Positions 1 through 9,209 are shown, counted from the stretch's first letter. The stretch is DNA of 64,000 nt from JAHFTW01 sp038046785 (GCA_038046785.1 JBBSVM010000005.1:124001-188000), one strand, 5' to 3'. Translations and numbers: made by a program. The notes: generated by a model from the letters alone, not told the origin.

Positions 1-967
1 ATGCGGCTCGCTCCATCAGAAGTTCAGCAAGCCGCTCCAGGCTGCTGCGCGCCTGCGAGGGTGGAAGGAGTTGCAGGTCGAGGAGAGCCGCCTGCGTGTA
101 GCCCGATGCTTCGAGTTGGCTTGCGGCGACGGCGCCCGACTCGAACAGCTGCGCCCGCACGGCGGGGAATCCCTCGACGTTGCGCTGGGCCGGAAGGGTC
201 CCGCCGCGCTCCAGGAAATGCAGGTACGGGCTCGTCATTGTGCGCGCCTGGTAGTCGGTTCCGGCCGGCTTTCCCGTCCATGCGGGGTCGCCCGCGACAT
301 CGAGGAGGTCGTCGAGCACTTGGAATGCATGGCCGATGGCAAGGCCGTAGCGGTGCAGCGCTTCGACGGTAGCGGGTGGGGCGCGTGCCATCGTCGCGCC
401 GATGGAGCAGGCTGCGGCGAGAAGTGCTGCGGTCTTGTCGCGGATGACGGCGATGTAGGCGTCCCTGTCGGGGCGGCCCGAAGCGAGAAGCTCCTGCTCG
501 CGCAGCTGCCCTTCACAGAGCCGTCGGCAGGCGTCGGCGGTGATCGCCATTGCTTCTTTGGGCAGGGTCGCGGCGAGGGCGAACGCCTGCGTGAAGAGGT
601 AGTCACCGACCAGGATGGCGCCGTCGCGGCCGTGCGCGGCGACGATGGATGGCTGGCCGCGCCGCTCCTTGGCGTCGTCCATGATGTCGTCGTGAACGAG
701 GCTCGCGGTGTGCACCAGTTCGAGCGCCACGGCGGAGGCGATGGCGTCCGCCTGCGCTTGGGTGCCAAGCGTCGCGCCGCCGCACGCTTCGAACGCGGTG
801 AGCAGGAGGAGCGGGCGCACACGCTTCCCGCCGGCGGCAAGCGAAGCGGAGGTCCAGGAGGCCAAGCGCGCGTCGCGGCTCTGCGCTTGCGCAAGGAGTC
901 CAGCCTCCACCTCCTCGAGGCGGGCCACGAGCGGTGCGGGGAATGCGGAGAGAATGGGGTGACTCAT
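1..967 (-). CDS. Polyprenyl (geranylgeranyl-type) diphosphate synthase, 3' end cut by window edge
   Basis: Trans-isoprenyl diphosphate synthase that condenses IPP with allylic diphosphates to make chains for lipids or quinones. Reading from the ATG at 967 gives 322 codons with no stop before the window edge. It shows the substrate-binding GGKRVRP (about residues 46-52), the first Asp-rich motif HDDIMDD (92-98) and the second, FQVLDDLLD (about 212-221), so the catalytic core is complete. The ATG overlaps the stop of the upstream UbiA-like gene (ATGA), so the two are probably co-translated. Chain length cannot be told from sequence alone; geranylgeranyl is the usual archaeal product. Confidence 0.93.
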   Translation of the reverse strand, partial: MSHPILSAFPAPLVARLEEVEAGLLAQAQSRDARLASWTSASLAAGGKRVRPLLLLTAFEACGGATLGTQAQADAIASAVALELVHTASLVHDDIMDDAKERRGQPSIVAAHGRDGAILVGDYLFTQAFALAATLPKEAMAITADACRRLCEGQLREQELLASGRPDRDAYIAVIRDKTAALLAAACSIGATMARAPPATVEALHRYGLAIGHAFQVLDDLLDVAGDPAWTGKPAGTDYQARTMTSPYLHFLERGGTLPAQRNVEGFPAVRAQLFESGAVAASQLEASGYTQAALLDLQLLPPSQARSSLERLAELLMERAA

Positions 968-2328
968 GCGGGGACCAACTGGAGCAGACTCAGGGTGGAG
1001 AGGGCGGCGACTGCGAGATGGAGGGCGACCATCGCGACGCGGTCTGGGGCGAGGGCGCGTGGGTCGTCGAGGTGGCGGTACACGCGGGCGAGAAGAGCGA
1101 CCGCGCCGAGCAGGACGATGATGCTTGCGACGATCAGGGCGCTGGAGTGCGAGGCGGCGGCAAGCGCCACCAAGATGCCGGTGCCGGGCACGAGAAGAAG
1201 GGCGAGGCCGAACCAGTGCCGCGCCTGCGGCAGCCGCACAAGGAGCGTGCGCGCGCCACCCGCCTCATCCAGCGGGCGGTCGGCGAGATCGTCGAGGTAG
1301 AGGATGGCGGCGGCGGTGGCGCCAAGCGGAAGAGTCCAGAGCACGGCAAGCAGGTGGCGGACATGGTCGCCCGCACCCGGAGCCACGGCGTGCAGGGCGC
1401 CTTCGGCGATGAGCGGGCCGTACGTGAGCCCGGCAAGAAGCGGTCCCCAGCCTTGGCTGCGGAAGCGCGCAAACAGGATGCTCACGACGATGCCAGCACC
1501 GGCGAACAGCAGAACGACCCAGTTGTTCCAGGCGAGGGCAAGTCCGAGCGCCGCCGCGGGGAGGTAGCCAAGCCAGACCAGGCGCCAGAGTGCGGAGCGC
1601 GCCAACCGATTGGAGCCGAGTGTTCCGCCGGGGCGGCGCACGTGCAAGTCATGCCACGCGTTGGAGCCGACTTGCACCAGCACCGCGCCAGCGAGGACGG
1701 CGCCGACGCGCCAGAGTGCGATGCCGCCATGCAGTGCGTGGCCAAGTGCCACGCCAAGCAGAGCCGCGACGAAGGCGCAGGCGAGAAGCGGGAGGCGCAG
1801 GAGCGAGGCTTGCTGCACGGCGCGTGCGAGCCGGTCGGCGGGGCCGAGCGTCCAGCGCACGCTGAGGGTGACGAACCCGGCGGGGGCGACAGCGGGTTCG
1901 GCATGGGCGACGGCGCCCGAGAGGCCGATGAATCCCTCAACGAGGCCCGCGAGGTACTGGGGTGGAAGGCCCCCCGCGAGGCTCAGCCGTGCTTGTCCGG
2001 CAGCGGCGCTCTCGATGCGGGCGGCGAGTCGGTCGCCGCGCAGGAAGGGATACACTTCGGCGGCAAAGAGCGAGAGCGCGCGTTCCGGGCGGCCGCGCAA
2101 CTGGCGCACCAAGTTGCGGAAGGTGCGCGCCCAGAGCGCTGCATAGTCGCGGCCAAGGGCGCGCAGGCGGGCGTCGTCGGCCTCCGGTTCGGCCGTCGCG
2201 AGGGCGCGCAAGGCGGCGTCGACGGCAGCGCTGTCGAGGAGCAGGTTGGGGTCGCTGGCAGACCAGCCGTGGCCCGGCCCGGACAGGGCGTGACGCCCCA
2301 GAATGGCCCGGACCCGGCCCTGCTCCAT
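964..2328 (-). CDS. UbiA/MenA-like prenyltransferase with extra N-terminal domain
   Basis: Membrane prenyltransferase that attaches a polyprenyl chain to an acceptor, presumably using the product of the overlapping downstream synthase. Residues about 175-454 are the multi-helix UbiA fold with a first motif SNAWHDL (222-228) and a second motif LDDLADRPLDEAGG, followed by a TLLVRLP stretch as in MenA-type enzymes. Residues about 30-165 are a soluble domain not usual in this family. Its spacing of a short strand pair, a GGLPPQY segment and a final strand recalls V4R/heme-NO-like domains, but that match is only by eye. The ATG at 2328 was chosen because longer in-frame starts run into the divergent trmB gene. 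A quinone role is inferred. Confidence 0.8.
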   Translation of the reverse strand: MEQGRVRAILGRHALSGPGHGWSASDPNLLLDSAAVDAALRALATAEPEADDARLRALGRDYAALWARTFRNLVRQLRGRPERALSLFAAEVYPFLRGDRLAARIESAAAGQARLSLAGGLPPQYLAGLVEGFIGLSGAVAHAEPAVAPAGFVTLSVRWTLGPADRLARAVQQASLLRLPLLACAFVAALLGVALGHALHGGIALWRVGAVLAGAVLVQVGSNAWHDLHVRRPGGTLGSNRLARSALWRLVWLGYLPAAALGLALAWNNWVVLLFAGAGIVVSILFARFRSQGWGPLLAGLTYGPLIAEGALHAVAPGAGDHVRHLLAVLWTLPLGATAAAILYLDDLADRPLDEAGGARTLLVRLPQARHWFGLALLLVPGTGILVALAAASHSSALIVASIIVLLGAVALLARVYRHLDDPRALAPDRVAMVALHLAVAALSTLSLLQLVPA

Positions 2329-2392
2329 GGATTGTTTCAGAAGGGAGGGGTTGATGAACCATCCCGACTTGGCACAACTTGGGAGAGGTTGT

Positions 2393-3274
2393 ATGCTGGA
2401 CTCCTTCGAAGCGCTCGGTCTCAATGGCTACGAGGCGAAGGCGCTCCTGCATTTGCTGCGCAACGGCGCCCGCACCGGCCCGGATTTGGCGCGTGAGACC
2501 GGCATCCCGTTTGGGCGCGTCTACGACACTCTGAACGCCCTCGTCGAGCGCGGGCTGGCCACGGCAAGCGGCGGCCGACCCAGGCTCTTCGCGGCCGCCT
2601 CCGCCTCCGCGGTACCGCAGCGTCTTCTCGCCTCGGGCAAGCGGCGCCTCCAGGAGGAAGAGCGCGCCCTCGCACAGCAGGCCGCTCGCCTCGAAGCGGG
2701 GCTGGCCAAGCTGCAGCCGCACGCGATTCCCGGCTCCACGCTGTACGGCGTCCGGCTTGGCGAGGAGGCGGCGCGCGAGTTCCTCGTCGAGGCGACACAC
2801 GAGGCGCGCGTCCAGGTGGATGCCTTCCTCGCACTGGGCCGTCTACAAGATGACGACCTCGCCCTGTTCGACGCCTTCCGGCAGGCGGTCGGCCGCGGCG
2901 TGCGCACTCGCATCCTCTTGCGCGCCAAGGATGTGGATTATCTCCTGGGCACACCCTATGTGGACCAAGTGCTGGACGCGACCCTGCCTTTCCTCGGCGA
3001 CCGGTTGCAGGTCCGCCTCTCCAGTGTGGACACGCTGCCCTTCTCGGTCTTGGATGGCGAACGCGTCGTGCTTGGCGTCCCCAACCCGCTCGAGCCGACG
3101 GGCTATTTCGCCGTCGTCCACCTCGACGACCGCGCCTTCGCCAAGGAGCTCGGCAGCAAGTTCGAGACGCTCTGGCGCGACGGCCGGCTCGACCCCGCCT
3201 GGTTGCGCAAGATCCTCGGTACCCGGGGCGGGCGCAAGCTCGCCAAACTCGCCAGCAAGGTGCGTGCCGCATGA
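2393..3274 (+). CDS. TrmB-family transcriptional regulator
   Basis: Archaeal sugar/metabolite-responsive regulator family. Residues 1-75 form a winged helix (LGLNGYEAKALLHLL, then GRVYDTLNALVERGL), followed by a helical linker (about 85-120) and a C-terminal phospholipase-D-like effector domain (about 125-270) typical of TrmB. It is 293 aa from the ATG at 2393; an upstream in-frame ATG at 2354 has a GGAGG-like sequence before it and is an alternative. It overlaps the next gene by ATGA, so it probably controls the adjacent membrane protein or itself. It is divergent from the isoprenoid pair. Confidence 0.85.
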   Translation: MLDSFEALGLNGYEAKALLHLLRNGARTGPDLARETGIPFGRVYDTLNALVERGLATASGGRPRLFAAASASAVPQRLLASGKRRLQEEERALAQQAARLEAGLAKLQPHAIPGSTLYGVRLGEEAAREFLVEATHEARVQVDAFLALGRLQDDDLALFDAFRQAVGRGVRTRILLRAKDVDYLLGTPYVDQVLDATLPFLGDRLQVRLSSVDTLPFSVLDGERVVLGVPNPLEPTGYFAVVHLDDRAFAKELGSKFETLWRDGRLDPAWLRKILGTRGGRKLAKLASKVRAA

Positions 3275-4101
3275 GCCAACCGGACCCGTCCGACGCATCC
3301 TTGCCTCCGGCCGCCCTTGCGGAGGCGCCGGTCGTCGTCGTTCCCGTCGTCGTGGTGCCCGTGGAAACGTCGCTGCCGCTGCGTCCCGCGCTTCCAACGT
3401 TGGTGAAGTACCTCCCGCTGGCTGGAGCGTGCGCGCTGGCGCTTTCACTCTTCACGCTGCTGGTGTCGTTCCTGTACGCCCGCGACCAGGTCGTCCCCCT
3501 GCTGGCGGCGACGGGCACGCTCTTCGCCGCGGGGAAAGAGGCAGGCATCCCCACAGGCATCGCGGCGGGCGGGAACCCCTGGCTCGTCGGCTGGTTTCTT
3601 TTCATCACCGACAGCGCCGCGGTCCTCTTCACTTACCCGTTCCTGCACCTCGCCTTCGACGGCGTGGCACGCAGCCGACGCGGCCTGGGCTCTGTCGTGC
3701 GCTCCGCCCAAATGCGCGCCGACAAACACCGCGCCAAGATCGATCGGTACGGCCCGTTTGGGCTTTTTCTCTACCTCATCATCCCGTTCGCGTTCAACTC
3801 GCCGCTCTTGGGCATCGCCATCGGCCGCGCCACCAAACTTCGCCCGGCGCAGATTGTCTGGGCGGTCTTTGGCGCCATCTTCGCCACCTCGGCGGCGTGG
3901 ACGGTCCTCTACTCGTTCGTGTTCCGCGAGGAGCTGCGCTGGCCCTGGTGGGTTCCGGTCGGCTTCAGCCTCCTCATCACCACTGTCGCCTTCACGTTGG
4001 GCTTCGTGAGCCACCGGCGGGAGAAGCGCAGGTTGGCGGCCGCCGAGGCGCTCCTTGCGCAGCAGCCGCCCCCGCCGCCGGCGCCGCCCAGCACGCCCTG
4101 A
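3271..4101 (+). CDS. Small multidrug-export-like membrane protein (COG2426 type)
   Basis: Integral membrane protein of 276 aa. A proline/valine-rich N-terminal tail (1-45) precedes about five hydrophobic segments, with a GIPTGIAAGGNPWLVGW block and a cytosolic basic loop (RADKHRAKIDRYGPFG) followed by a second hydrophobic block. This arrangement resembles the COG2426 'small multi-drug export' family, whose substrates are not established. The C-terminus is a basic helix ending in a proline run. It is translationally coupled to the TrmB regulator by ATGA, which suggests shared regulation. Confidence 0.6.
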   Translation: MSQPDPSDASLPPAALAEAPVVVVPVVVVPVETSLPLRPALPTLVKYLPLAGACALALSLFTLLVSFLYARDQVVPLLAATGTLFAAGKEAGIPTGIAAGGNPWLVGWFLFITDSAAVLFTYPFLHLAFDGVARSRRGLGSVVRSAQMRADKHRAKIDRYGPFGLFLYLIIPFAFNSPLLGIAIGRATKLRPAQIVWAVFGAIFATSAAWTVLYSFVFREELRWPWWVPVGFSLLITTVAFTLGFVSHRREKRRLAAAEALLAQQPPPPPAPPSTP

Positions 4102-4134
4102 GCGGGTCCGCTCCAGGAAGGACGTAGAAAGCGA

Positions 4135-4142
4135 CTAAATAC
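4135..4142 (+). promoter_or_regulatory. Thermosome TATA-like box
   Basis: CTAAATAC preceded by purines (GAAAGCGA, a BRE-like context) in the gap before the thermosome gene. Using the 26-nt rule, transcription would begin near 4164, giving a leader of about 40 nt. That leader contains an 8-bp hairpin with one mismatch (4168-4175 with 4181-4188, loop TTTTC) which could also end the upstream transcript. Confidence 0.5.
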
Positions 4143-4205
4143 GACCGCTCGTAGCGTGTTCCCAGAGCCGGACCCTTTTCGGGCCCGGACATTTTGGTGA
4201 AAACC

Positions 4206-5873
4206 ATGTCGAACGGAACTGCATCCACCGGACAACCCATCTACATTCTCAAGGAGGGCACGGAGCGCACGCGCGGCCGCACCGCCCAGTCCAACAACAT
4301 CTACGCTGCCCGCCTCATCGCCGAGACGGTCAAGTCCACCCTCGGCCCCCGCGGCATGGACAAGATGCTCGTCGACTCGATGGGTGACGTTGTCATCACG
4401 AACGACGGCGCGACCATCCTCAAGGAGATCGACGTCGCGCACCCCGCCGCCAAGATGGTCATCGAAGTCGCCAAGACCCAGGACGCCGAGTGCGGCGACG
4501 GCACCACCACCTCCGTCATCCTCACCGGCGAGCTGCTGAAGGTCGCGGGCGAGCTGCTCGAGAAGGGCATCCACCCCACCACCATCACGACCGGCTACAA
4601 CATCGCCGCGAAGGAAGCCATCAAGATTCTCGAGGGCATGGCCATCGTGATCAAGAAGGGCGACAAGAAGATCCTCAACCAGATCGCCAACACCAGCCTC
4701 GCCTCGAAGAACGCCTCCTCGAACGCCGAGCTGCTCACCGGCATCGTCGTCGACGCCTGCAGCTCGATTGCCGAGACCACCGGAACCGGCAAGGACGCCA
4801 AGACCACCGTCGACATCGACGAGAACATTCTCATCCAGAAGGCCAAGGGAGGCTCCCTCGAGGACACCCAGCTCATCCAGGGCATCATCCTGGACAAAGA
4901 GCGCGTGCACTCCAGCATGCCCTCGACCGTGAAGGGCGCCAAGATCGCCCTCGCCAACGCCGCCCTCGAAATCAAGAAGACCGAGGTTGACGCCAAGATC
5001 GAGATCACCGCCCCCAACCAGCTCGAGGCGTTCCTCGCGCAGGAAGAGAACACCCTCAAGGGCATGGTCGAGAAGGTCAAGAAGTCGGGCGCCAACGTCC
5101 TCGTCTGCCAGAAGGGCATCGACGACCTCGCCCAGCACTACCTCGCCAAGGCCGGCATCTACGCCGTCCGCCGCGCCAAGAAGTCCGACATGGAGAAGCT
5201 CGCCAAGGCGACCGGCGCCACCATCGTCAACACGCTCGACGACCTCAACGCCAAGAGCCTCGGCTCGGCCGGCACCGTCGAGGAGCGCAAGATCGGCGAC
5301 GACAAGTTCACCTTCGTCACCGAGTGCCCCTCCGCCAAGGCCGTCAGCATCCTGCTGCGCGGCGGCACCGAGCACGTCGTCGATGAGGCCGAGCGCGCCA
5401 TGCACGACGCCCTCAGCGTCGTCGCCGTCGCCCTCGAGGACGCCAAGATGACCCCCGGCGGCGGTGCGGCTGCCACCGAGATTGCCTTCCGCCTGCGCGA
5501 GTTCGCCACCACCATCGGCGGCCGCGAGCAGCTCGCCATCGAGTCCTACGCCGAGGCCTTCGAAGTCGTCCCCCGCACCCTCGCGGAGAACGCCGGCCTC
5601 GACGAGCTCGACATCCTCCTGAACCTGCGCCGCGCCCACAAGAAGGGCGAGCGCAACGCCGGCGTCAACGTCCACACCGGCAAGATCGAGGACATGGTCG
5701 AGAACCACGTCATCGAGCCCCTGCGCGTCGGCACCCAGGAGATCAAGGCCGCCACTGAGGCCGCCGTCATGATTCTCCGCATCGACGACGTCATCGCGGC
5801 CAAGTCGTTCAGCCCGCCCGGTGGCGGTGCTGGCGGCATGCCCGGTGGCATGGGCGGCATGGACGACATGTAA
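4206..5873 (+). CDS. thsA: Thermosome subunit (group II chaperonin)
   Basis: ATP-driven protein-folding chaperonin of the archaeal cytosol, 555 aa, full length. Visible hallmarks are LGPRGMDKMLVD (46-57), NDGAT (66-70), the ATPase motif GDGTTTSV (97-104), the late equatorial GGGAAATEIA segment and a Gly/Met-rich tail ending GGMDDM. The ATG at 4206 was chosen; a GTG at 4197 is in frame. It has its own promoter, with a hairpin in the leader. An unusual four-hairpin element starts three bases after its stop codon and recurs after the DEAD-box helicase gene. Only one thermosome gene is in the window. Confidence 0.97.
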   Translation: MSNGTASTGQPIYILKEGTERTRGRTAQSNNIYAARLIAETVKSTLGPRGMDKMLVDSMGDVVITNDGATILKEIDVAHPAAKMVIEVAKTQDAECGDGTTTSVILTGELLKVAGELLEKGIHPTTITTGYNIAAKEAIKILEGMAIVIKKGDKKILNQIANTSLASKNASSNAELLTGIVVDACSSIAETTGTGKDAKTTVDIDENILIQKAKGGSLEDTQLIQGIILDKERVHSSMPSTVKGAKIALANAALEIKKTEVDAKIEITAPNQLEAFLAQEENTLKGMVEKVKKSGANVLVCQKGIDDLAQHYLAKAGIYAVRRAKKSDMEKLAKATGATIVNTLDDLNAKSLGSAGTVEERKIGDDKFTFVTECPSAKAVSILLRGGTEHVVDEAERAMHDALSVVAVALEDAKMTPGGGAAATEIAFRLREFATTIGGREQLAIESYAEAFEVVPRTLAENAGLDELDILLNLRRAHKKGERNAGVNVHTGKIEDMVENHVIEPLRVGTQEIKAATEAAVMILRIDDVIAAKSFSPPGGGAGGMPGGMGGMDDM

Positions 5874-5875
5874 CA

Positions 5876-6015
5876 GCGAAACGGCCTTCGGCCGTTTCGC
5901 CGAAGCCGGGGCCCTCCGGGCCCCGGACCCCTCGGCGGACGGACAAGGACCGTCGCCTCGTGGCGACGGTCCGTCAGGCCTGGGACGGGTGGCCTCCTTC
6001 GGCGGCCACCCCTCA
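5876..6015 (+). other. Four-hairpin 3' element, copy 1 (after thermosome)
   Basis: Four GC-rich hairpins in series directly after the thermosome stop: 5876-5886/5890-5900 (11 bp, capped by a TTCG-type loop), 5906-5914/5918-5926 (9 bp), 5947-5957/5962-5972 (11 bp) and 5987-5994/6004-6011 (8 bp). A CCCCTCAC tail and an ATTTT tract follow. The same order, linkers and tail occur at 12975-13128 on the other strand after the helicase gene. It may be a transcription terminator, an RNA-stability element or a processed small RNA. The DNA through 6051 is pyrimidine-rich with no gene. Confidence 0.75.
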
Positions 6016-6051
6016 CATTTTCCTCCTTTATCCTCTTCTTTTCCCGTTTTG

Positions 6052-6537
6052 TTAGCGCCCTTCGTTGCCGAGGATGCCGCGCGCGGCGTCGCGCCCTTCC
6101 GCCTCGGTCATGCTGCCTTTGCGGACCATCCCTTCGATGCGGGCGATGCGCTCTTGGACTGCTTGACGTCCCTGCGCCACATCGCGCGGCGAGCAGCTTG
6201 CGACGGCGGCGGCGAACGCTTTCGCATCGCGCCGCTCGGCGTTGAAATGGTAGGGCCGGCGCGCGGTGCGCGCCTTCATCGCGAGCGATGCGCCCTCCAG
6301 GTCATTCACCTGGACCTCCAGGCGCTCGACAAGGGAGTGCTCCCAGAAGCGTCGCGCCGATTTCCAGAACCGGCTGCGAATCCAGACCACGCCAAGCGTC
6401 GTGCAGGCGAGCATTCCTTCGCGTCGGTTCAGGGTGGCAACACCGGCCCACAGAAGCGTCTCGTTCGGTTTGAGGTGCAGCAGTTTCAGTTCGCGCCGGA
6501 GCAAGAACTGGTGCCGTGTGTCGAGCTGGAAGCTCAT
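6052..6537 (-). CDS. PH-like domain protein with SHOCT-like tail
   Basis: Soluble 161-aa protein of unknown function. Residues about 15-110 look like a bacterial-type PH fold: an alternating beta pattern with NETLLWAGVATL, TTLGVVWIRSRFW and a strand-helix ending PYHFNAERRDAKAFAAAV. Residues 125-158 form a helical hairpin (ERIARIEGMVRKGSMTEAEG) similar to SHOCT oligomerisation motifs. Its ATG overlaps the stop of the RND-type transporter gene (ATGA), so the two are very likely co-expressed and may work at the same membrane site. No catalytic residues are seen. Confidence 0.6.
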   Translation of the reverse strand: MSFQLDTRHQFLLRRELKLLHLKPNETLLWAGVATLNRREGMLACTTLGVVWIRSRFWKSARRFWEHSLVERLEVQVNDLEGASLAMKARTARRPYHFNAERRDAKAFAAAVASCSPRDVAQGRQAVQERIARIEGMVRKGSMTEAEGRDAARGILGNEGR

Positions 6538-9209
6538 GCCTTGGCCCGCGCAGCGACTTTCGATGTATCCCGCTTTCGTTCCTTGCGGGCAACGCCATAG
6601 AAGATGGGGATGACCAGGAGGGTCACAATGAAGATGACGCCGAAAGCGATGGTGGTTGCGACCATGGTGCGGCTCACCGCGACGTTCTGGAGGGCGATGA
6701 AGAAGGTGAACGCCCCGGTCGTGGTGAGGGCGCTGAAGAGCACCGCCTTGCCGGTGGACTCGAACACTTCGCGGGCGTCGCCTGTCTGCTTGATGTTCCA
6801 GATGAAGTGGATGGCGTAGTCGGTGCCAATCGCGATGATGAAGGCGAGCGGCAGCGTCAACGTGATGGCGAGGCCGATGCCGAGGCTGGGGAGGAGGGCA
6901 AGCCACCACAGGCCGGTGAGGACGCTGATGGCGAGGGTGACGAGGGTCGCCTTGATGGAGCGGGTGAGGGCGAAGACGAGGACGGCAAGCAGGATGTTGC
7001 TGACGACGTTCATGTAGTCGAGCCAGGGCAGCTGCTCGGCGATGAAGAGGTAGTTCGTCGCGGTGTTGCCGACGAAGGCGACGCGGATGCCGTCGGGGGC
7101 ACCGCCGAACGTCTCGTTGGCTTTGCCGACTGCGGACCACACCTGGTTCCACACCTGTTCTGCCTCCGGGTAGGTGGCGGCGCGCACGCTGAAGGTCATG
7201 GCCGCCATGTCATTGGCAGGGTAGTTGAGAATGACCGAGGAGATCTGCCGCATCGGGCTGTTGAACATCGCCTCGACCTCGGCGCGGATGTCCTCTTCCG
7301 TCGTGGGGAAGGCGTCCACCTGGTCGCGCACGGGGTCGGGCAGGACCAAGGGCGGCAAGGTGCCGGGCGGCAGCAGCGGGATGTCGGGGAGGTCGCGCGG
7401 GTTGAGGAGTTCGCCCGCCACAACGTTCTGGCCGGCACCCACGACGCCGCCTTTCACCGTGAGCCAGGTCTCGAGGAAGAACGGCAGGGTGCGCAGGGTG
7501 TCGGGGATGACGCGCGGCTGCTCCTTCAGGTTCGATTCGATGGCGCGGTAGTATGCCATCGCCTCCGGCGTCAGGATGCCGGGGCCGCTGAAGGTGAGGA
7601 TGTTTGCCTTTTCGTCTGCATCTGGAGCTTCGTAGAATGCGGCGAGTCCCTTCTCATGCTCTTGCCGGATGGAATCGCTCGGGAGGTAGTTGCGGCCGGG
7701 GTCGCCAAACGCCTCCTTCTCAATCTTGCTGGACGCGACGTAGGCGATGCCGCTCACCAGGAGGACGAGGATGACGACCGGGATGCGCAGTTTCGTGACG
7801 GTGCGCGCAAGGGCGGGCATGATGCGGCTGCGCGTGAAGTTGCGCCCAATTTTCTCCGAGCCGCCAATCACCGTGAGCGCTGCGGGGATGAAGACGATGG
7901 CCAGGACGTAGATGGCGGTGAGTGCGACGGTGGCGATGAAGCCCAACTCGGCAATGAGAAGGCTCGGGCTGAAGATGAGGACGGCGAGGCCGCCAATCGT
8001 CGTGGCGGTGGCAATCAGCATGGCGACGCCGGAGCGGGTGCCAGCGATGCGGAACGCCTCCGCGTCGCTGTGGCCCTCCGCCTTATGCTCGGCGAACTCG
8101 TTGATGATGTGGATGGAGTAGTCGATGCCGACACCCATGACGAGCGGAACAATCGTCATGTTGAGCGTGTTGAGGGCGATGCCCATGTAGCCCATCGTGC
8201 CGTAGCTCCAGACGACGCCGAGCACCAGAGTCGTGAAGCTGACCAGGATGGCGCGCACGTTGCGGAACGCGATGAAGAGGCAGACCAGGATGAAGGCCAC
8301 AATCATGGGCAGGAGCTTGATGGAGTCCTCCTTGACCAAGGCGCTGGAGTGCGCGTTGGCGATGGGCAGGTCCACGGTGAAGAGGGGCGGGTTGTCGGGG
8401 CCGAAGACGGTGAACTCCGTTTCGCCGTTCGCAACGGCGGCGACGTACTGGTCGCGCACCACCAGCATCTGCTCGCCCAGCTCCTTCGAGGTCGCGTCGT
8501 TGTCCGAGGCGGGCATGAAAAGCGCGGCCGCGTGGTTCCAACTCGGGCTGCTAATGGCGGAGACGGTATCGAGGATGGCGCGCTTCACGGCCTGGTCGAC
8601 GACGAAGTACTGCTGTGCCTCGATGCGGGTCTCGTATCCGGGCAGGGCGAAGTCCGATTCTTGGGCCGCCGGGAGGTTGCCCGGGCCGGAGCCGTCGCCG
8701 CCCGCCACGGTCCAGTTGATGAGACTGTACAGGTTGGAGATGGTGATGGCGCGGCTGAAGTCGGTGCGCGCCGCGACGAAGCGCACCAACTCGTCGGTGG
8801 CGCGGACGTACACCTCGTCGGTGATGTTGCCGGCGTCGGCCTGGAGGCCGTTTGTGCTCCCTGGCGCGTTGGGGATGGGCAGTCCCTGGTAGCGGAACAG
8901 AAGTTTGCCGTTGTCGCGGTTCCAATCGGGATGGCCCGGCGCGTCGTCCACATGGAGTTGGAGCGTCACTTGCTGCGTGAAGGTGGACTTGAACTTCTCC
9001 GTGAGGTTGTGCGCCGCCTCGGTGTTGTAGTTGCCGCGCGGCAGGACGTCGGCCACATCGACGTTGGTGGTGATCTGGGCCATGCCGTAGCCGAAGACGA
9101 CGGTGAGGATGGCCGTCACGGCGAGGACGGTTTTGGCGTGGCGCGACGATGCGATGGAGATGGTGGCAAGACCCCGAGCCAGTCTCGAATCACGCGGTAC
9201 CACGTTCAA
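6534..9209 (-). CDS. RND-superfamily MMPL-like transporter
   Basis: Large polytopic membrane protein (891 aa) with the duplicated RND layout: an N-terminal helix (about 25-45), a large external domain beginning TTNVDVADVLPRGN, a block of five helices containing GVGIDYSIHIINEF, a second lone helix near 500, a second external domain and a C-terminal helix block with AIGTDYAIHFIWN. The two GxxxDY(S/A)IH motifs are the proton-relay signatures of MMPL/HpnN-like members, which move lipids or hydrophobic compounds. Translation likely starts at the TTG at 9209, about 30 nt after a TTATAG box on the minus strand; a GTG at 9203 is the alternative. It is followed by an overlapping PH-domain gene. Confidence 0.88.
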   Translation of the reverse strand: MNVVPRDSRLARGLATISIASSRHAKTVLAVTAILTVVFGYGMAQITTNVDVADVLPRGNYNTEAAHNLTEKFKSTFTQQVTLQLHVDDAPGHPDWNRDNGKLLFRYQGLPIPNAPGSTNGLQADAGNITDEVYVRATDELVRFVAARTDFSRAITISNLYSLINWTVAGGDGSGPGNLPAAQESDFALPGYETRIEAQQYFVVDQAVKRAILDTVSAISSPSWNHAAALFMPASDNDATSKELGEQMLVVRDQYVAAVANGETEFTVFGPDNPPLFTVDLPIANAHSSALVKEDSIKLLPMIVAFILVCLFIAFRNVRAILVSFTTLVLGVVWSYGTMGYMGIALNTLNMTIVPLVMGVGIDYSIHIINEFAEHKAEGHSDAEAFRIAGTRSGVAMLIATATTIGGLAVLIFSPSLLIAELGFIATVALTAIYVLAIVFIPAALTVIGGSEKIGRNFTRSRIMPALARTVTKLRIPVVILVLLVSGIAYVASSKIEKEAFGDPGRNYLPSDSIRQEHEKGLAAFYEAPDADEKANILTFSGPGILTPEAMAYYRAIESNLKEQPRVIPDTLRTLPFFLETWLTVKGGVVGAGQNVVAGELLNPRDLPDIPLLPPGTLPPLVLPDPVRDQVDAFPTTEEDIRAEVEAMFNSPMRQISSVILNYPANDMAAMTFSVRAATYPEAEQVWNQVWSAVGKANETFGGAPDGIRVAFVGNTATNYLFIAEQLPWLDYMNVVSNILLAVLVFALTRSIKATLVTLAISVLTGLWWLALLPSLGIGLAITLTLPLAFIIAIGTDYAIHFIWNIKQTGDAREVFESTGKAVLFSALTTTGAFTFFIALQNVAVSRTMVATTIAFGVIFIVTLLVIPIFYGVARKERKRDTSKVAARAKA

